The notes under the pieces were generated by a model. That model searched no databases. It had not been told where the DNA came from and was given only the letters and a program-made list of their open reading frames with translations. This document shows, one piece after another, positions 47,240 to 55,407 of a stretch of 64,000 nt of DNA (positions are counted from its first letter, which is position 1; each line of letters opens with the position of its first letter). The position numbers and the translations under genes are program-made. This DNA is from Deltaproteobacteria bacterium (GTDB lineage Bacteria; Desulfobacterota; Binatia; Binatales; Binataceae): contig JAJXZF010000026.1 of NCBI GenBank assembly GCA_021780225.1, forward strand, positions 62,001 through 126,000, read 5' to 3'.

Positions 47240-47972
47240 GCGTTTTGCCGCGGTGTTCCGCGTAGCGTCGCCTTAGAGCGCTGACTGGCGCCACGGGCGC
47301 CGGCGCAACCGCGCCGCGCGCGAGGGAATCGAGCCGAAATGGTCCGTATCCGGTGCGGATCAGACGGGTGACGCGCAAGTCGTAACGCGCGAGCAGTCGT
47401 TTGATCTCCCGGTTTTTACCTTCACGGAGCGTTATCGTGAGCCAGCAATTGGCGCCTTGGCGGTGATCGATCGCCGTCTCGGCGGGCCGATAGCGAATGC
47501 CGTCGATCGTCTGAGGCCGGCCGAGATTCGCAATCAGGCTGTCATCAACCCTGCCGTTGACGCGAACACGGTAGGTCCGGGCGAACTCCTGCGCGGGATG
47601 TTCAAGAAAACGCGCAAGTTCGCCGTCGTTGGTGAGCAGCAAAAGACCTTCGGTGTTGATATCGAGCCGCCCGACGGAAATCACTCGCGGCAGATCTTTT
47701 GGAAGATTCGCGAAGACGGTCGGCCGGTCTTCAGGATCGCGGGCGGTCGTAACCAATCCGGCGGGCTTGTGATACAGCCAGAGCCGAGTCCGTTTGGGCG
47801 CGACCGGGCGGCCGTCAACCGCAACCTGATCGTTCGCTCCAACCAAGACCGCCGGATGCGACACGACCGCGCCGTTCAGGACGACGCGGCCGGCTGCGAT
47901 CAGACGCTCGGAGTCGCGGCGCGACGCGACCCCAGCCCGCGCCAGAAACTTCGCCAGTCTCTCCCCTTCCAC
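47163..47972 (-). CDS. RsuA/RluB family pseudouridine synthase
   Basis: 269 residues. An S4 RNA-binding domain ([20 protein letters not shown]) is followed by the synthase domain with the catalytic Asp in ISVGRLDINTEGLLLLTNDG and the segment REGKNREIKRLLARYDLRVT. It modifies 23S rRNA or 16S rRNA (RluB versus RsuA cannot be told apart safely). The last 35 Ser/Arg-rich residues overlap the convergent LLM gene and look like a degenerate tail. Confidence 0.93.
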   Translation of the reverse strand: MEGERLAKFLARAGVASRRDSERLIAAGRVVLNGAVVSHPAVLVGANDQVAVDGRPVAPKRTRLWLYHKPAGLVTTARDPEDRPTVFANLPKDLPRVISVGRLDINTEGLLLLTNDGELARFLEHPAQEFARTYRVRVNGRVDDSLIANLGRPQTIDGIRYRPAETAIDHRQGANCWLTITLREGKNREIKRLLARYDLRVTRLIRTGYGPFRLDSLARGAVAPAPVAPVSALRRRYAEHRGKTPNRSSAGYPPSSAAGRRSFSPSERP

Positions 47973-48045
47973 AATATCATTATTCTAGCAGAGCGAACTC
48001 GGTCGCCGACTCAAAGTCCCTGATTCTTTAACTCGGGTTTCACAT

Positions 48046-48072
48046 TATTGAGTCCTGCATATCATAGTGACA
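48046..48072. repeat. IS630 terminal inverted repeat, end next to orfB
   Basis: 27-bp end beginning TATTGAGTCCTGCATATC. It matches the opposite end at 23 of 27 positions when inverted. Confidence 0.88.
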
Positions 48073-48550
48073 GTTGTGCTTGACGCCAGAAGGAGCGGAC
48101 GAGTGGCGGACGCCGGCGCATTCGGCGTAGCGCGCAGCGGGCCTGATAACTCAGTTCGCCGAAGTCGCGAGGACAGAAGTTGGGCAGTTCGTGATGCTTC
48201 CAGTAACCCCAGATGTATTCGACAGGATTGAGTTCCGGGGCGTACGCGGGCAGTTGCTCGATTGCGAGCCGGCCGTGCTGCGCGGCGATGAACTCTTTGA
48301 CTACCCGCCCGCGATGCGCCGGCAGTCCGTCCCACACCACCAGCAGCTTGCCCGGCAGATGACGCAACAGATGACCGAGGAAGTCCACCACCTGCGGTCC
48401 GCGGATGGTCCTCGGGTAGAGCCGGAAGCAGAAGCTCCACCAGGCGATGCCGGCCGCCGCCGACAGCACCTTCCAGTTGAAGTGATATTGCAGCACCGGA
48501 GTCTGTCCGCGCGGCGCCCAGGTCCGCACCCGATGCGGGCGTTCGCTCAA
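48062..48550 (-). CDS. IS630 transposase, orfB (catalytic part, frameshift product)
   Basis: As listed this is 162 residues, but the same frame stays open upstream to the A8 run and contains FIDESGL with the first catalytic acid. Then come VLQYHFNWKVLSAAAGIAW, LLVVWDGLPAHRGRVVKEF with the second Asp, and YAPELNPVEYIWGYWKHHEL with the final Glu. That completes the DDE triad of IS630/mariner transposases. It is made by frameshifting from orfA. Confidence 0.9.
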   Translation of the reverse strand: MSERPHRVRTWAPRGQTPVLQYHFNWKVLSAAAGIAWWSFCFRLYPRTIRGPQVVDFLGHLLRHLPGKLLVVWDGLPAHRGRVVKEFIAAQHGRLAIEQLPAYAPELNPVEYIWGYWKHHELPNFCPRDFGELSYQARCALRRMRRRPPLVRSFWRQAQLSL

Positions 48551-49074
48551 TCCACTCTCGTCGATGAAGACGATGGTTCGCCCCTCGCGGAGCGCTTTTT
48601 TTTAATCTGGGGCCAGCGGTACTTCTTCCAGTTCCGGATCGCTTGCTCGTCGCGTTCCAGCGCCCGCCCGCTCGGCCGCTGGCAGCTCCAGTCGAGCTTG
48701 CGCAGGATGCGCCAGACGTGGGCCTCGTGGTATCGCACTCCGGTCCGGTACTCGATGAGGTCGCGCACCCGGCTCGCGCTCCACAGTCCGGCGGCAAATC
48801 CAAACGCCTCGGGGCCGCGCATGAGCGCCCGCTCGAGGTCGCGCAACTGAGCCGCGCTGAGCTTGGGTGGTCGCCCGGTGCGCCTGGCCTTGCGCAGTGC
48901 GCGCACCCCGGCTTGTTCCAGCTCGCGCGCCCAGCGGCTGACCGACTGCCGATGCACCCCAACTCGTCGCGCGACCTCGGACCGGCTGAGTCCTGCTCGA
49001 AGTAATCGCGCTGCCTCCATTCGCCGCTCTTCCAGAGCCGCGAAATCCCGCCGCACACCCGCTGGATCGCCCAT
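48547..49074 (-). CDS. IS630 transposase, orfA (DNA-binding part)
   Basis: About 175 residues from the ATG of MGDPAGVRRDF. Helix-turn-helix segments LSRSEVARRVGVHRQSVSRW and the winged-helix part ending with NWKKYRWPQIKKKRS bind the element ends. The frame reaches an A8 tract (coding PQIKKK) where a -1 shift would join it to the catalytic orfB, the usual arrangement in many IS630 copies. The GTG used by the track lies in the terminal repeat, so the ATG is preferred. Confidence 0.88.
   Translation of the reverse strand: MGDPAGVRRDFAALEERRMEAARLLRAGLSRSEVARRVGVHRQSVSRWARELEQAGVRALRKARRTGRPPKLSAAQLRDLERALMRGPEAFGFAAGLWSASRVRDLIEYRTGVRYHEAHVWRILRKLDWSCQRPSGRALERDEQAIRNWKKYRWPQIKKKRSARGEPSSSSTRVD
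48596..48603 (-). promoter_or_regulatory. Programmed frameshift slippery tract (A8) in the IS630 transposase
   Basis: An uninterrupted run of eight A on the coding strand at the junction of orfA and orfB. The open frames overlap exactly here, so slippage by one base gives the full transposase. Confidence 0.75.
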
Positions 49075-49104
49075 GCGCCATGCATTAGCAGAAACCAGAA
49101 CGCT

Positions 49105-49131
49105 TGTCACTATTTTATGCGAGACTCAATA
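49105..49131. repeat. IS630 terminal inverted repeat, end next to orfA
   Basis: 27-bp inverted copy of the opposite end. It contains an ATG that is read as the start of the adjacent HNH ORF. Confidence 0.88.
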
Positions 49132-49401
49132 GTTAAAAAGGCCAAGGATCTCGCATTGAAGAAATGTGGGTATCTTCGATGCGAGATCTGTGAGTTCGAT
49201 TTCAAAGTAACATATGGAAAACTTGGGGATCGTTTTATCGAGTGCCATCATACGATTCCGATCTCGAAACTCAAACCCAAGGAAACAACAAAGCTGAAAG
49301 ATATAGCCCTGTTGTGCTCTAACTGCCATCGCATGGTTCACCGCAGAGACCCATTGCCGAAAAAGAAGGAGCTGAAGACGATTCTCGCGAAAACGCATTA
49401 A
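49117..49401 (+). pseudogene. HNH endonuclease, 5' truncated by IS630
   Basis: 94-residue ORF whose ATG lies inside the IS630 terminal repeat. The recognisable part is LRCEICEFDFKVTYGKLGDR, then FIECHHTIPISKLKPKETTK and DIALLCSNCHRMVHRRDPLP, a complete HNH domain with two CxxC zinc pairs and the HH catalytic motif. Relatives usually carry an N-terminal domain before this point, here missing. The sequence on the other side of the element does not continue the frame. The nuclease core may still be expressed from the new start. Confidence 0.75.
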
Positions 49402-49634
49402 GTCCATAGCGGTTCCGTCGAGAACTCCTCCTAAAGCGTCTGGGTCAGCTCGAATGAGCGATGCGCCGCGCATCGACGATGATTCCCACCCTTACGCTGG
49501 CGCTCTTGATGGCGAGCGAACTACTTGCCGGGTTGGCGCGGCGGGCGGAGATGTACTATCTGTCAGGCGAAGCGACGGAAAAGCGCCAGCCGCCGACGCG
49601 GCGCGCCGATTCCGCGAACGGGAGCGGTTTCAGG

Positions 49635-50522
49635 ATGGAGCATGCGCAAGCGGCTACCGCGGCGGTGGAGCCGACCAGCCGATACGCCACGATCAACGGG
49701 CTGAGGCTGCATTATCTGGATTGGGGCGGCGATCCGTCGCGCCATACGATCGTTCTTGTGCATGGCGGGACGGCGCATGTGCATTGGTGGGACGCCGTCG
49801 CGCCGCTGCTGTTGCCATACGGGCGCGTCGTCGCCTTCGATTTTCGCGGCCACGGACGCAGCGAATGGCCGCGGCCGGCGGCATACGGACCACAGGCGCA
49901 TATCTCCGACCTGCGCGAATTCATCGCGCTCCATCTGCGGACGCCGGTGGTGCTGGCCGGCCATTCGATGGGCGGCGAACTGTCGCTGCGCATCGTCGTG
50001 CGCCATCCGGAACTGGTCGAGGGCTTCGTCTCGATCGATGCGCCCGCGGGCGGCCCGCCTCTGCTGACGCGCCTGAAATGGCGATGGAAACGGCGCCGGC
50101 AGGGCGGTCCGCGGCCGGATTTCGCCAGCGCCGCCGATTTGATCCGGCGCTTCAGGCTCTCGCCCCCCGGACATAATCTGACCGACGAGCAACTGGCCGA
50201 GCTGGCGCTCAAGGGCGCGGAGGAGCTGCCGAACGGGCGATGGGCGTTCCGGTTCGATCCGGAGGCGCGCGCCTGGCGGCATCGGCGGCGCGACTGGGGC
50301 CGGGTTTCGCTGCGCAAAATCTCCCGGCCGACCCTGATAATTCGCGGGCGGCACAGCGCGCTGATGACGCCGGCGGCGGCGCGCCGGATGCATCGGCGGA
50401 CGCCCGGCGCGCGCTTCGTCGAAATCCACGACGCGCATCATCACGTGCCGCTCGACAATCCGCACGCGACGGCGGCGGCGATCGGGGAATTTATCGAAAC
50501 GCTCGAAAGGACGACGCGGTAG
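49635..50522 (+). CDS. Alpha/beta hydrolase
   Basis: About 295 residues from MEHAQAATAAVEPTSRYATI. The oxyanion segment is VLVHGGTAHVHWWD, the nucleophile elbow LAGHSMGGELSLRI, and the C-terminal His is in IHDAHHHVPLDNP; the Asp lies between. The 58-residue extension in the track includes a hydrophobic stretch but looks unlike the family. Substrate unknown. Confidence 0.88.
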   Translation: MEHAQAATAAVEPTSRYATINGLRLHYLDWGGDPSRHTIVLVHGGTAHVHWWDAVAPLLLPYGRVVAFDFRGHGRSEWPRPAAYGPQAHISDLREFIALHLRTPVVLAGHSMGGELSLRIVVRHPELVEGFVSIDAPAGGPPLLTRLKWRWKRRRQGGPRPDFASAADLIRRFRLSPPGHNLTDEQLAELALKGAEELPNGRWAFRFDPEARAWRHRRRDWGRVSLRKISRPTLIIRGRHSALMTPAAARRMHRRTPGARFVEIHDAHHHVPLDNPHATAAAIGEFIETLERTTR

Positions 50523-50581
50523 CGGCGCGGCGCTTGCGCTTTATTGCAAGCGCCGTGACGCGCACGGAACGGGAGGCGCGT

Positions 50582-50926
50582 TCAAACGCGCATCAGCCAT
50601 TCGCTCAGATCGACCGTAAGCGCTTCGCCGTCGCTGAGCATCAAGGACTTGGGCGAGCGCCGCAGTTGCACCTTGTTGGGATCGAGATCGCGCGGCAGCA
50701 GGTAAATCAGGTCGCCGGCGAAAAGCGAGACCACGCGAACGCGCTCCTCGCCGTGGCGCTCCGAGCCCGAGATTTCATAGGGACTCAGATGGAACGGGTA
50801 GCCGCGCACGCGGACGGCGACGTCGTCGTATTCCTCAATCACGCCGACGAAGAAGCGGGTGTTGTCGTCTTTGAAGAGCTTGCGATCCACGATGAGCACG
50901 CGATCGCCGTCTTTTAGCGCCGGCAT
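50582..50926 (-). CDS. Conserved hypothetical protein
   Basis: About 114 residues from MPALKDGDRVLIVDRKLFKD, with GGGGAGGG ahead of the ATG. The sequence FKDDNTRFFVGVIEEYDDVA and VRVRGYPFHLSPYEI matches a small beta-rich family I have seen in deltaproteobacterial genomes without assigned function. It may have an SH3-like or PilZ-like barrel. It stands next to the arsenic genes but has no clear link to them. Confidence 0.65.
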   Translation of the reverse strand: MPALKDGDRVLIVDRKLFKDDNTRFFVGVIEEYDDVAVRVRGYPFHLSPYEISGSERHGEERVRVVSLFAGDLIYLLPRDLDPNKVQLRRSPKSLMLSDGEALTVDLSEWLMRV

Positions 50927-51012
50927 TAACAACCCTCCCCGGTTCGATACGCGACGCGAGGCCGCAATCGAATTGTACGCATCCGGCAAGGTTAATGCGA
51001 CGCGCCGCGAAG

Positions 51013-52119
51013 TCAGGCCGATTTCGCCGGCGCCGGGCGCGACTCGGGCGCCGCCGCGGCCGGCCGCGCCGGGAAATAGCGCCGCCGGAGCCAGCCGGAG
51101 ACGTCCACCAGCGCGATCATCACCGGAACCTCGATAAGCGGCCCGATTACGGCGGCGAAAGCCTCGCCGCTGCCAATCCCGAACGCCCCGACGGCGACCG
51201 CGATCGCCAGCTCGAAGTTGTTCGAGGCCGCGGTGAACGACAAGGTGCAGCAGCGCGGATAGTCCGCGCCCGCCTGCGCGCCCATCGCGAACGACATCGC
51301 GAACATGATCCCGAAATAGAGCGTGAGCGGAATGGCGACGCGAACTACGTCGAGCGGCAGTTCAACGATCGCGCGCCCGTTGATCGAGAACATCACGACG
51401 ATCGTGAACAGCAACGCGTAAAGCGTAAGCGGCGCGATGCGCGGAATGAATTCCGCGTAATACCAGTCGCGGCCGCGGAGCCGGGTAAGCGCGAGCCAGG
51501 TCGCCAGTCCGGCGGCGAACGGCACGCCCAGATAAAGTCCGACGCTCGCGGCGATCTCGCCGATCGTCACATGCACCGCGGCGCCGGCGATTCCGAGCCA
51601 TCCCGGCACGACCTTGATAAAGAACCATGCGTAGAGCGAATAGAAGAGCACCTGGAAAATCGAGTTGAAGGCGACCAGGCCGGCGCAATAGTCGGGATCG
51701 CCCGCGGCGAGATCGTTCCACACGATCACCATCGCGATACATCGGGCTAGCCCGATCAGGATGAGTCCGACCATGTACTGCGGATGGCCGCGCAGAAACA
51801 TCACGGCCAGGCCGAACATCAGAATCGGGCCGATAATCCAATTCTGGACGAGCGAAAGCGCAAGGATTTTCCAGTCGCGGAAAACGTCGAACAGTTCGTC
51901 GTAACGGACGCGCGCCAGTGGCGGATACATCATCACGATCAGTCCGGCCGCGATCGGAATCGAGGTCGTGCCGACGCTGAGCGAGTCGAACAGCCGATGC
52001 ATCCCCGGAAAGGCGTAGCCGAGACCGACGCCGGCGGCGATCGCGAGAAAAATCCAGAGCGTGAGCAGCCGATCCCGGACCGACAACTTGCGGATTACGT
52101 CCGCGGCTTCATTTTTCAT
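51013..52119 (-). CDS. acr3: ACR3 family arsenite efflux transporter
   Basis: 368 residues with ten membrane helices. The family motif around [20 protein letters not shown] has the conserved Cys that binds arsenite, and [20 protein letters not shown] is in the second half. It exports As(III) using the proton gradient. It forms an operon with arsR and arsC upstream. Confidence 0.95.
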   Translation of the reverse strand: MKNEAADVIRKLSVRDRLLTLWIFLAIAAGVGLGYAFPGMHRLFDSLSVGTTSIPIAAGLIVMMYPPLARVRYDELFDVFRDWKILALSLVQNWIIGPILMFGLAVMFLRGHPQYMVGLILIGLARCIAMVIVWNDLAAGDPDYCAGLVAFNSIFQVLFYSLYAWFFIKVVPGWLGIAGAAVHVTIGEIAASVGLYLGVPFAAGLATWLALTRLRGRDWYYAEFIPRIAPLTLYALLFTIVVMFSINGRAIVELPLDVVRVAIPLTLYFGIMFAMSFAMGAQAGADYPRCCTLSFTAASNNFELAIAVAVGAFGIGSGEAFAAVIGPLIEVPVMIALVDVSGWLRRRYFPARPAAAAPESRPAPAKSA

Positions 52120-52176
52120 CGGAAGACTCCAGTCAACCGCGACGCTGATGACGCGCCGACGTCGCCGGCCGCGCCC

Positions 52177-52692
52177 TCATTGCTTTTCTTCGGGCGTGCG
52201 ATGGGCGCCGATCTCGCGCAGCCGCCGTTCGAGCGCCATGCGGTCGAGCGATTCGATCGGCAGATTGACGAAAATCTTGATGCGGTTTTCCAGTTCGGTG
52301 TAAATGCGCAAGAAAAAGCGGCGGCGATGCTCGTCGTCGCCGGCGAACGCCGCCGGGTCGCTGACTCCCCAATGCGCGGTCATCGGCCGCCCCGGCCATA
52401 CCGGACACATCTCGCCGGCGGCGCGATCGCACACAGTGAAGACGAAATCGAGCGGCGGAGCGCCCGGCGCGGCGAATTCGTCCCAGCTTTTGCTGCGCAA
52501 GCCGGAGGTATCGTAATTGAGCTCGGCGAGCACCCGCAGCGTCATCGGATTGACCGCGCCCGCCGGATGGCTGCCGGCGCTGAAGGCGCGAAACCTGCCC
52601 CCGCCCCATCGGTTGAGCGCGCACTCGGCCATCACGCTACGGGCGGAGTTGCCGGTGCAGAGGAAAAGCGCGTTGAAAATGCGGTCGCTCAT
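52177..52692 (-). CDS. arsC: Arsenate reductase, LMW protein tyrosine phosphatase type
   Basis: About 171 residues from MSDRIFNALFLCTGNSARSV; the track ORF is too long. The P-loop CTGNSARS has the C-x5-R form of the family, and the Cys in VFTVCDRAAGEMCP are the redox pair in thioredoxin-linked enzymes. It reduces arsenate to arsenite for export by ACR3. Its start overlaps the arsR stop by four bases. Confidence 0.93.
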   Translation of the reverse strand: MSDRIFNALFLCTGNSARSVMAECALNRWGGGRFRAFSAGSHPAGAVNPMTLRVLAELNYDTSGLRSKSWDEFAAPGAPPLDFVFTVCDRAAGEMCPVWPGRPMTAHWGVSDPAAFAGDDEHRRRFFLRIYTELENRIKIFVNLPIESLDRMALERRLREIGAHRTPEEKQ

Positions 52693-53048
52693 CGGGATTT
52701 CGTCGCGCGCCGGCGCGGCGCTTCCGCGGCCGGAGCGCATCCCGCCGGAGCGCATAGCCCGGCTCTGCCGCCGCAGCAATTGTGCGTAAGATAATCGACC
52801 AGCTCCGCCATCGCGGCGAAGTTGGCGCGGTAGATTATCGATCGGCTCTGGCGGCGCGACGCGACGAGTCCGGCGAAACGAAGCTGGCTCAGATGGAACG
52901 AAAGCGTCGGCGACGGCAGGCCGAGACGCCGGCCGATTTCGCCGGCCGCGATTCCTTCCGGACCAGCCTCGACCAGCAGGCGGAAGATATCGAGCCGCGT
53001 ATCCTGCGCGAGCGCGGCCAGTCCGGCGATTACGGCCGATTTCTTCAT
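52689..53048 (-). CDS. arsR: ArsR/SmtB family repressor
   Basis: About 119 residues from MKKSAVIAGLAALAQDTRLD; the twelve residues before this in the track are not needed. The winged helix has GIAAGEIGRRLGLPSPTLSF and HLSQLRFAGLVASRRQSRSI. The C-terminal cysteines HNCCGGRAGLCAPAGC look like an As(III) site, as in ArsR variants that bind through C-terminal Cys pairs. It should repress arsR-arsC-acr3 until arsenite binds. Confidence 0.92.
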   Translation of the reverse strand: MKKSAVIAGLAALAQDTRLDIFRLLVEAGPEGIAAGEIGRRLGLPSPTLSFHLSQLRFAGLVASRRQSRSIIYRANFAAMAELVDYLTHNCCGGRAGLCAPAGCAPAAEAPRRRATKSR

Positions 53049-53080
53049 ATTTCGATAATTATAAAACTTTTGTGCGGGGC
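53048..53080 (-). promoter_or_regulatory. Putative arsR promoter with overlapping ArsR box
   Basis: Just before the arsR ATG the minus strand reads TATAATTATCGAAATATG, a -10-like TATAAT beside the half-site TTATCGAAAT seen in ArsR boxes. The promoter is so close to the ATG that the mRNA would be almost leaderless. The second half of the dyad is poor. Confidence 0.45.
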
Positions 53081-53140
53081 GCAACCACGGAGGGCGGATT
53101 TTCGACGGACTCCGCCGTCCGCGGCTGACTGAAAAACGTC

Positions 53141-54304
53141 TCAGAGCGAGGCGTAAAGCGCGTCGAGCAGCGCGCGCGGACGCGGATCGACGATGATGTA
53201 CGGACCCATCTTGTTCATCACGTAGCCGAAGCCGATTTTCGCGTCGGGATCGGCGAAGCCGAGCGAACCGCCGGCGCCGGGATGGCCAAACGCGCGCGGG
53301 TTCGGGCCGAACGGATCGTCGGGCTTGGTCAGCATGAAGCCGGTGCTGAAACGGGTCGCGATCAGCAGCACTTCATCCTGGCCGAACGATTCCTCGGTGC
53401 AGGCGCTCTGAATCACGGCGGGCGAAAGCACGCGGACGCCGTCCACTTCGCCGCCGCGCGCCAGCGCGCCATACAGGCGGGCCAGTGCGCGGGCGTTGGT
53501 ATGGCCGTTGGCGGCGGGAATTTCCGCGCCGCGCCAGGCGCGGCCGTTCACGGCGCCAAGCTTCATCGGCGTGGCGGGATTGTTGAAAGCTTTGGCCGTT
53601 ACGGAGTCGGGATGCTCCTGCGAATACTTGAAAAGATTGACGGCGCCCGGCGGAGGCGGCGGCGACGCGAGCATCGTGGCGCAGCGCGCGTCTTCGCTCG
53701 CGGCGAGTCCGATATGGCAATCGATGCCGAGCGGGCCGGCGATTTCGTCGCGGAAATAGGCGCCGACGCTTTTGCCCGCGATGCGGCGAATCACTTCGCC
53801 GACCAGCCATCCGATCGTAATCGCGTGATAACCGTGGCGCGTGCCCGGAGTCCACCACGGCTCATCGGCGGCGAGCGCCACGGCCATCCGGTTCCAGTCG
53901 TAAATCGCGTCGTCGGGAAGCGGCGCGTGGATCGCGGGCAGGCCGGCGCGATGGTTGGTCAACTGGCGGACGGTGATCCGCTCCTTGCCGGCCTGGCCGA
54001 ATTCGGGCCAGTACTTCACGACCGGCGCGTCGAGGTCGAGTTTGCCCTGATCGACCAGCCGATGCGCGCACATTGCGAGCATCCCCTTGGTCGTGGAAAA
54101 GACGTTGACGATCGTGTCGCGGGTCCACGGGCGCGTGCGCTCTTTGTCGGTGTGGCCGGCCCAGATATCGATCATGCCGCGGCCGTCGATCGTCACGGCG
54201 AGCGCGGCGCCGTATTCGTTGCGGGCCGCGAAATTTTCGGCGAAGACGTCCTTGACGCGGGCGAAGCGCGGGTCGCAATGGCCCTCGATCGCGAGACTGC
54301 TCAT
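53141..54304 (-). CDS. Serine hydrolase (class C beta-lactamase/EstB-like)
   Basis: About 387 residues from MSSLAIEGHCDPRFARVKDV. SxxK is at VNVFSTTKGMLAMCAHRL, the Tyr motif is GYHAIT, and a GHPGAGGSLGF region is in place of the KTG box. These esterase-type members cleave ester or amide bonds rather than giving drug resistance. It is convergent with nothing and lies between arsR and arsS; no functional link is evident. Confidence 0.92.
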   Translation of the reverse strand: MSSLAIEGHCDPRFARVKDVFAENFAARNEYGAALAVTIDGRGMIDIWAGHTDKERTRPWTRDTIVNVFSTTKGMLAMCAHRLVDQGKLDLDAPVVKYWPEFGQAGKERITVRQLTNHRAGLPAIHAPLPDDAIYDWNRMAVALAADEPWWTPGTRHGYHAITIGWLVGEVIRRIAGKSVGAYFRDEIAGPLGIDCHIGLAASEDARCATMLASPPPPPGAVNLFKYSQEHPDSVTAKAFNNPATPMKLGAVNGRAWRGAEIPAANGHTNARALARLYGALARGGEVDGVRVLSPAVIQSACTEESFGQDEVLLIATRFSTGFMLTKPDDPFGPNPRAFGHPGAGGSLGFADPDAKIGFGYVMNKMGPYIIVDPRPRALLDALYASL

Positions 54305-54378
54305 GGCTGAACTCCCGGAGCGGATTTGGATGGGGTCATAGCACGCGGCGGCGCTGCGCCGCCATCGCGCAAGGTCTA

Positions 54379-55398
54379 TCAGGCGAGCGCGCCGCCGCAG
54401 CTCGATCCGGCTCCGGCGGTGCAGCCGAAACAATGCGGCCCGGTGGCGATCGGGGCGCCGGCAAGCGCCGAGAAATCTTCGATATCGAAAATGGTCAAAG
54501 CGCACCCGCCAGCGGCTCCGAGCGGCAGCGCGAGCATCTGATTGAAATCGCAATCGTAAAGCCCGCCGTCATATCCGACGCTCACCAGCGTGCGGCACAT
54601 CAGCGCCGCGACCGTCATCGGATTGAAATGATTCACCAGCAGGCCCATGTATTCGGCGGCGCGGCCGAGCCGTTCAAGATCGCGCGCGAAACGGCGAATC
54701 GGCATGTTGGCGAGCGTCAGCAGCCGATCAAAAACCACTCCAAAGCCGCCGCCCAACTCGTCGCGGTAGCGGCGTTCGAGTTCGTCCTGCGCGGGCGGCA
54801 GAAAGGGGCCGACCGGATTGTAAACGAGATCGAGCGGGAAACGGCCCGCGCCAAAGCCGAGCCGGTTGAGGACGCGGAGCGCCGCGATGCTCGCGTCGAA
54901 AACGCCGGCTCCCCGCTGCCGCTCGACGTTCGCGGAGCTGTAGCAGGGCAGCGAGCAGATTAGATGAACGCGGGCGTCGCGATAGAACTCCGGCAGCCAT
55001 TCCATCTCCGGCGCGAACAGCACCGTCAGATTGCAGCGGACAATAACCTCGCGGTCGGCGGCGCGCGCGCCTTCGACGAGGCGGCGGAAGTTCGGATTAA
55101 GCTCGGGGGCGCCGCCGGTGAAATCGATCGTGCGGAGCGCGGGATTGGCGCCGATCAGTTCGATCACGCGCGCCGCGATCGACGCCGCCATGATTTCCTT
55201 GCGGCCCGGGCCCGCATCGACGTGGCAATGATGGCACGCCTGGTTGCAAAGGCGTCCGACGTTGACCTGCAGCGTCGTCGGCGCCGATCGGCGCAGGCGC
55301 GGCAAACCATGGCCTGCGAGGGTTGCGGCGAAATCGGCGCGTCGGTCCGGCGCTTCGGAAGCCGGCAAGGGATTCGCGATGTCGCCGCCGGCCGCCAT
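54379..55398 (-). CDS. arsS: Arsenosugar biosynthesis radical SAM protein ArsS-like
   Basis: 339 residues. The iron-sulfur motif is CNQACHHCHVDAGPGRKE, with DFTGGAPELNPNFR and MCRTLVSVGYDGGLYDCDFN further on, and the C-terminal cysteines CFGCTAGAGSSCGG. This matches ArsS (radical SAM plus DUF3641), which links arsenic to a 5'-deoxyadenosyl group. It is separated from the other ars genes by the serine hydrolase. No arsM methyltransferase is visible in the window, so the pathway is incomplete here. Confidence 0.92.
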   Translation of the reverse strand: MAAGGDIANPLPASEAPDRRADFAATLAGHGLPRLRRSAPTTLQVNVGRLCNQACHHCHVDAGPGRKEIMAASIAARVIELIGANPALRTIDFTGGAPELNPNFRRLVEGARAADREVIVRCNLTVLFAPEMEWLPEFYRDARVHLICSLPCYSSANVERQRGAGVFDASIAALRVLNRLGFGAGRFPLDLVYNPVGPFLPPAQDELERRYRDELGGGFGVVFDRLLTLANMPIRRFARDLERLGRAAEYMGLLVNHFNPMTVAALMCRTLVSVGYDGGLYDCDFNQMLALPLGAAGGCALTIFDIEDFSALAGAPIATGPHCFGCTAGAGSSCGGALA

Positions 55399-55407
55399 CG
55401 GCGCCGC

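Larger units (their letters stand above)
48046..49131 (-). mobile_element. Complete IS630 family insertion sequence
   Basis: About 1.09 kb. The two ends form a 27-bp imperfect inverted repeat, TATTGAGTC at the outer edge and ATAGTGACA at the inner edge, with 23 of 27 positions matching. Both start with TA, the target dinucleotide duplicated by this family. Inside is a transposase in two overlapping frames joined at an A8 run. The element is inserted next to a 5'-truncated HNH gene and may have removed its start. Confidence 0.92.
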
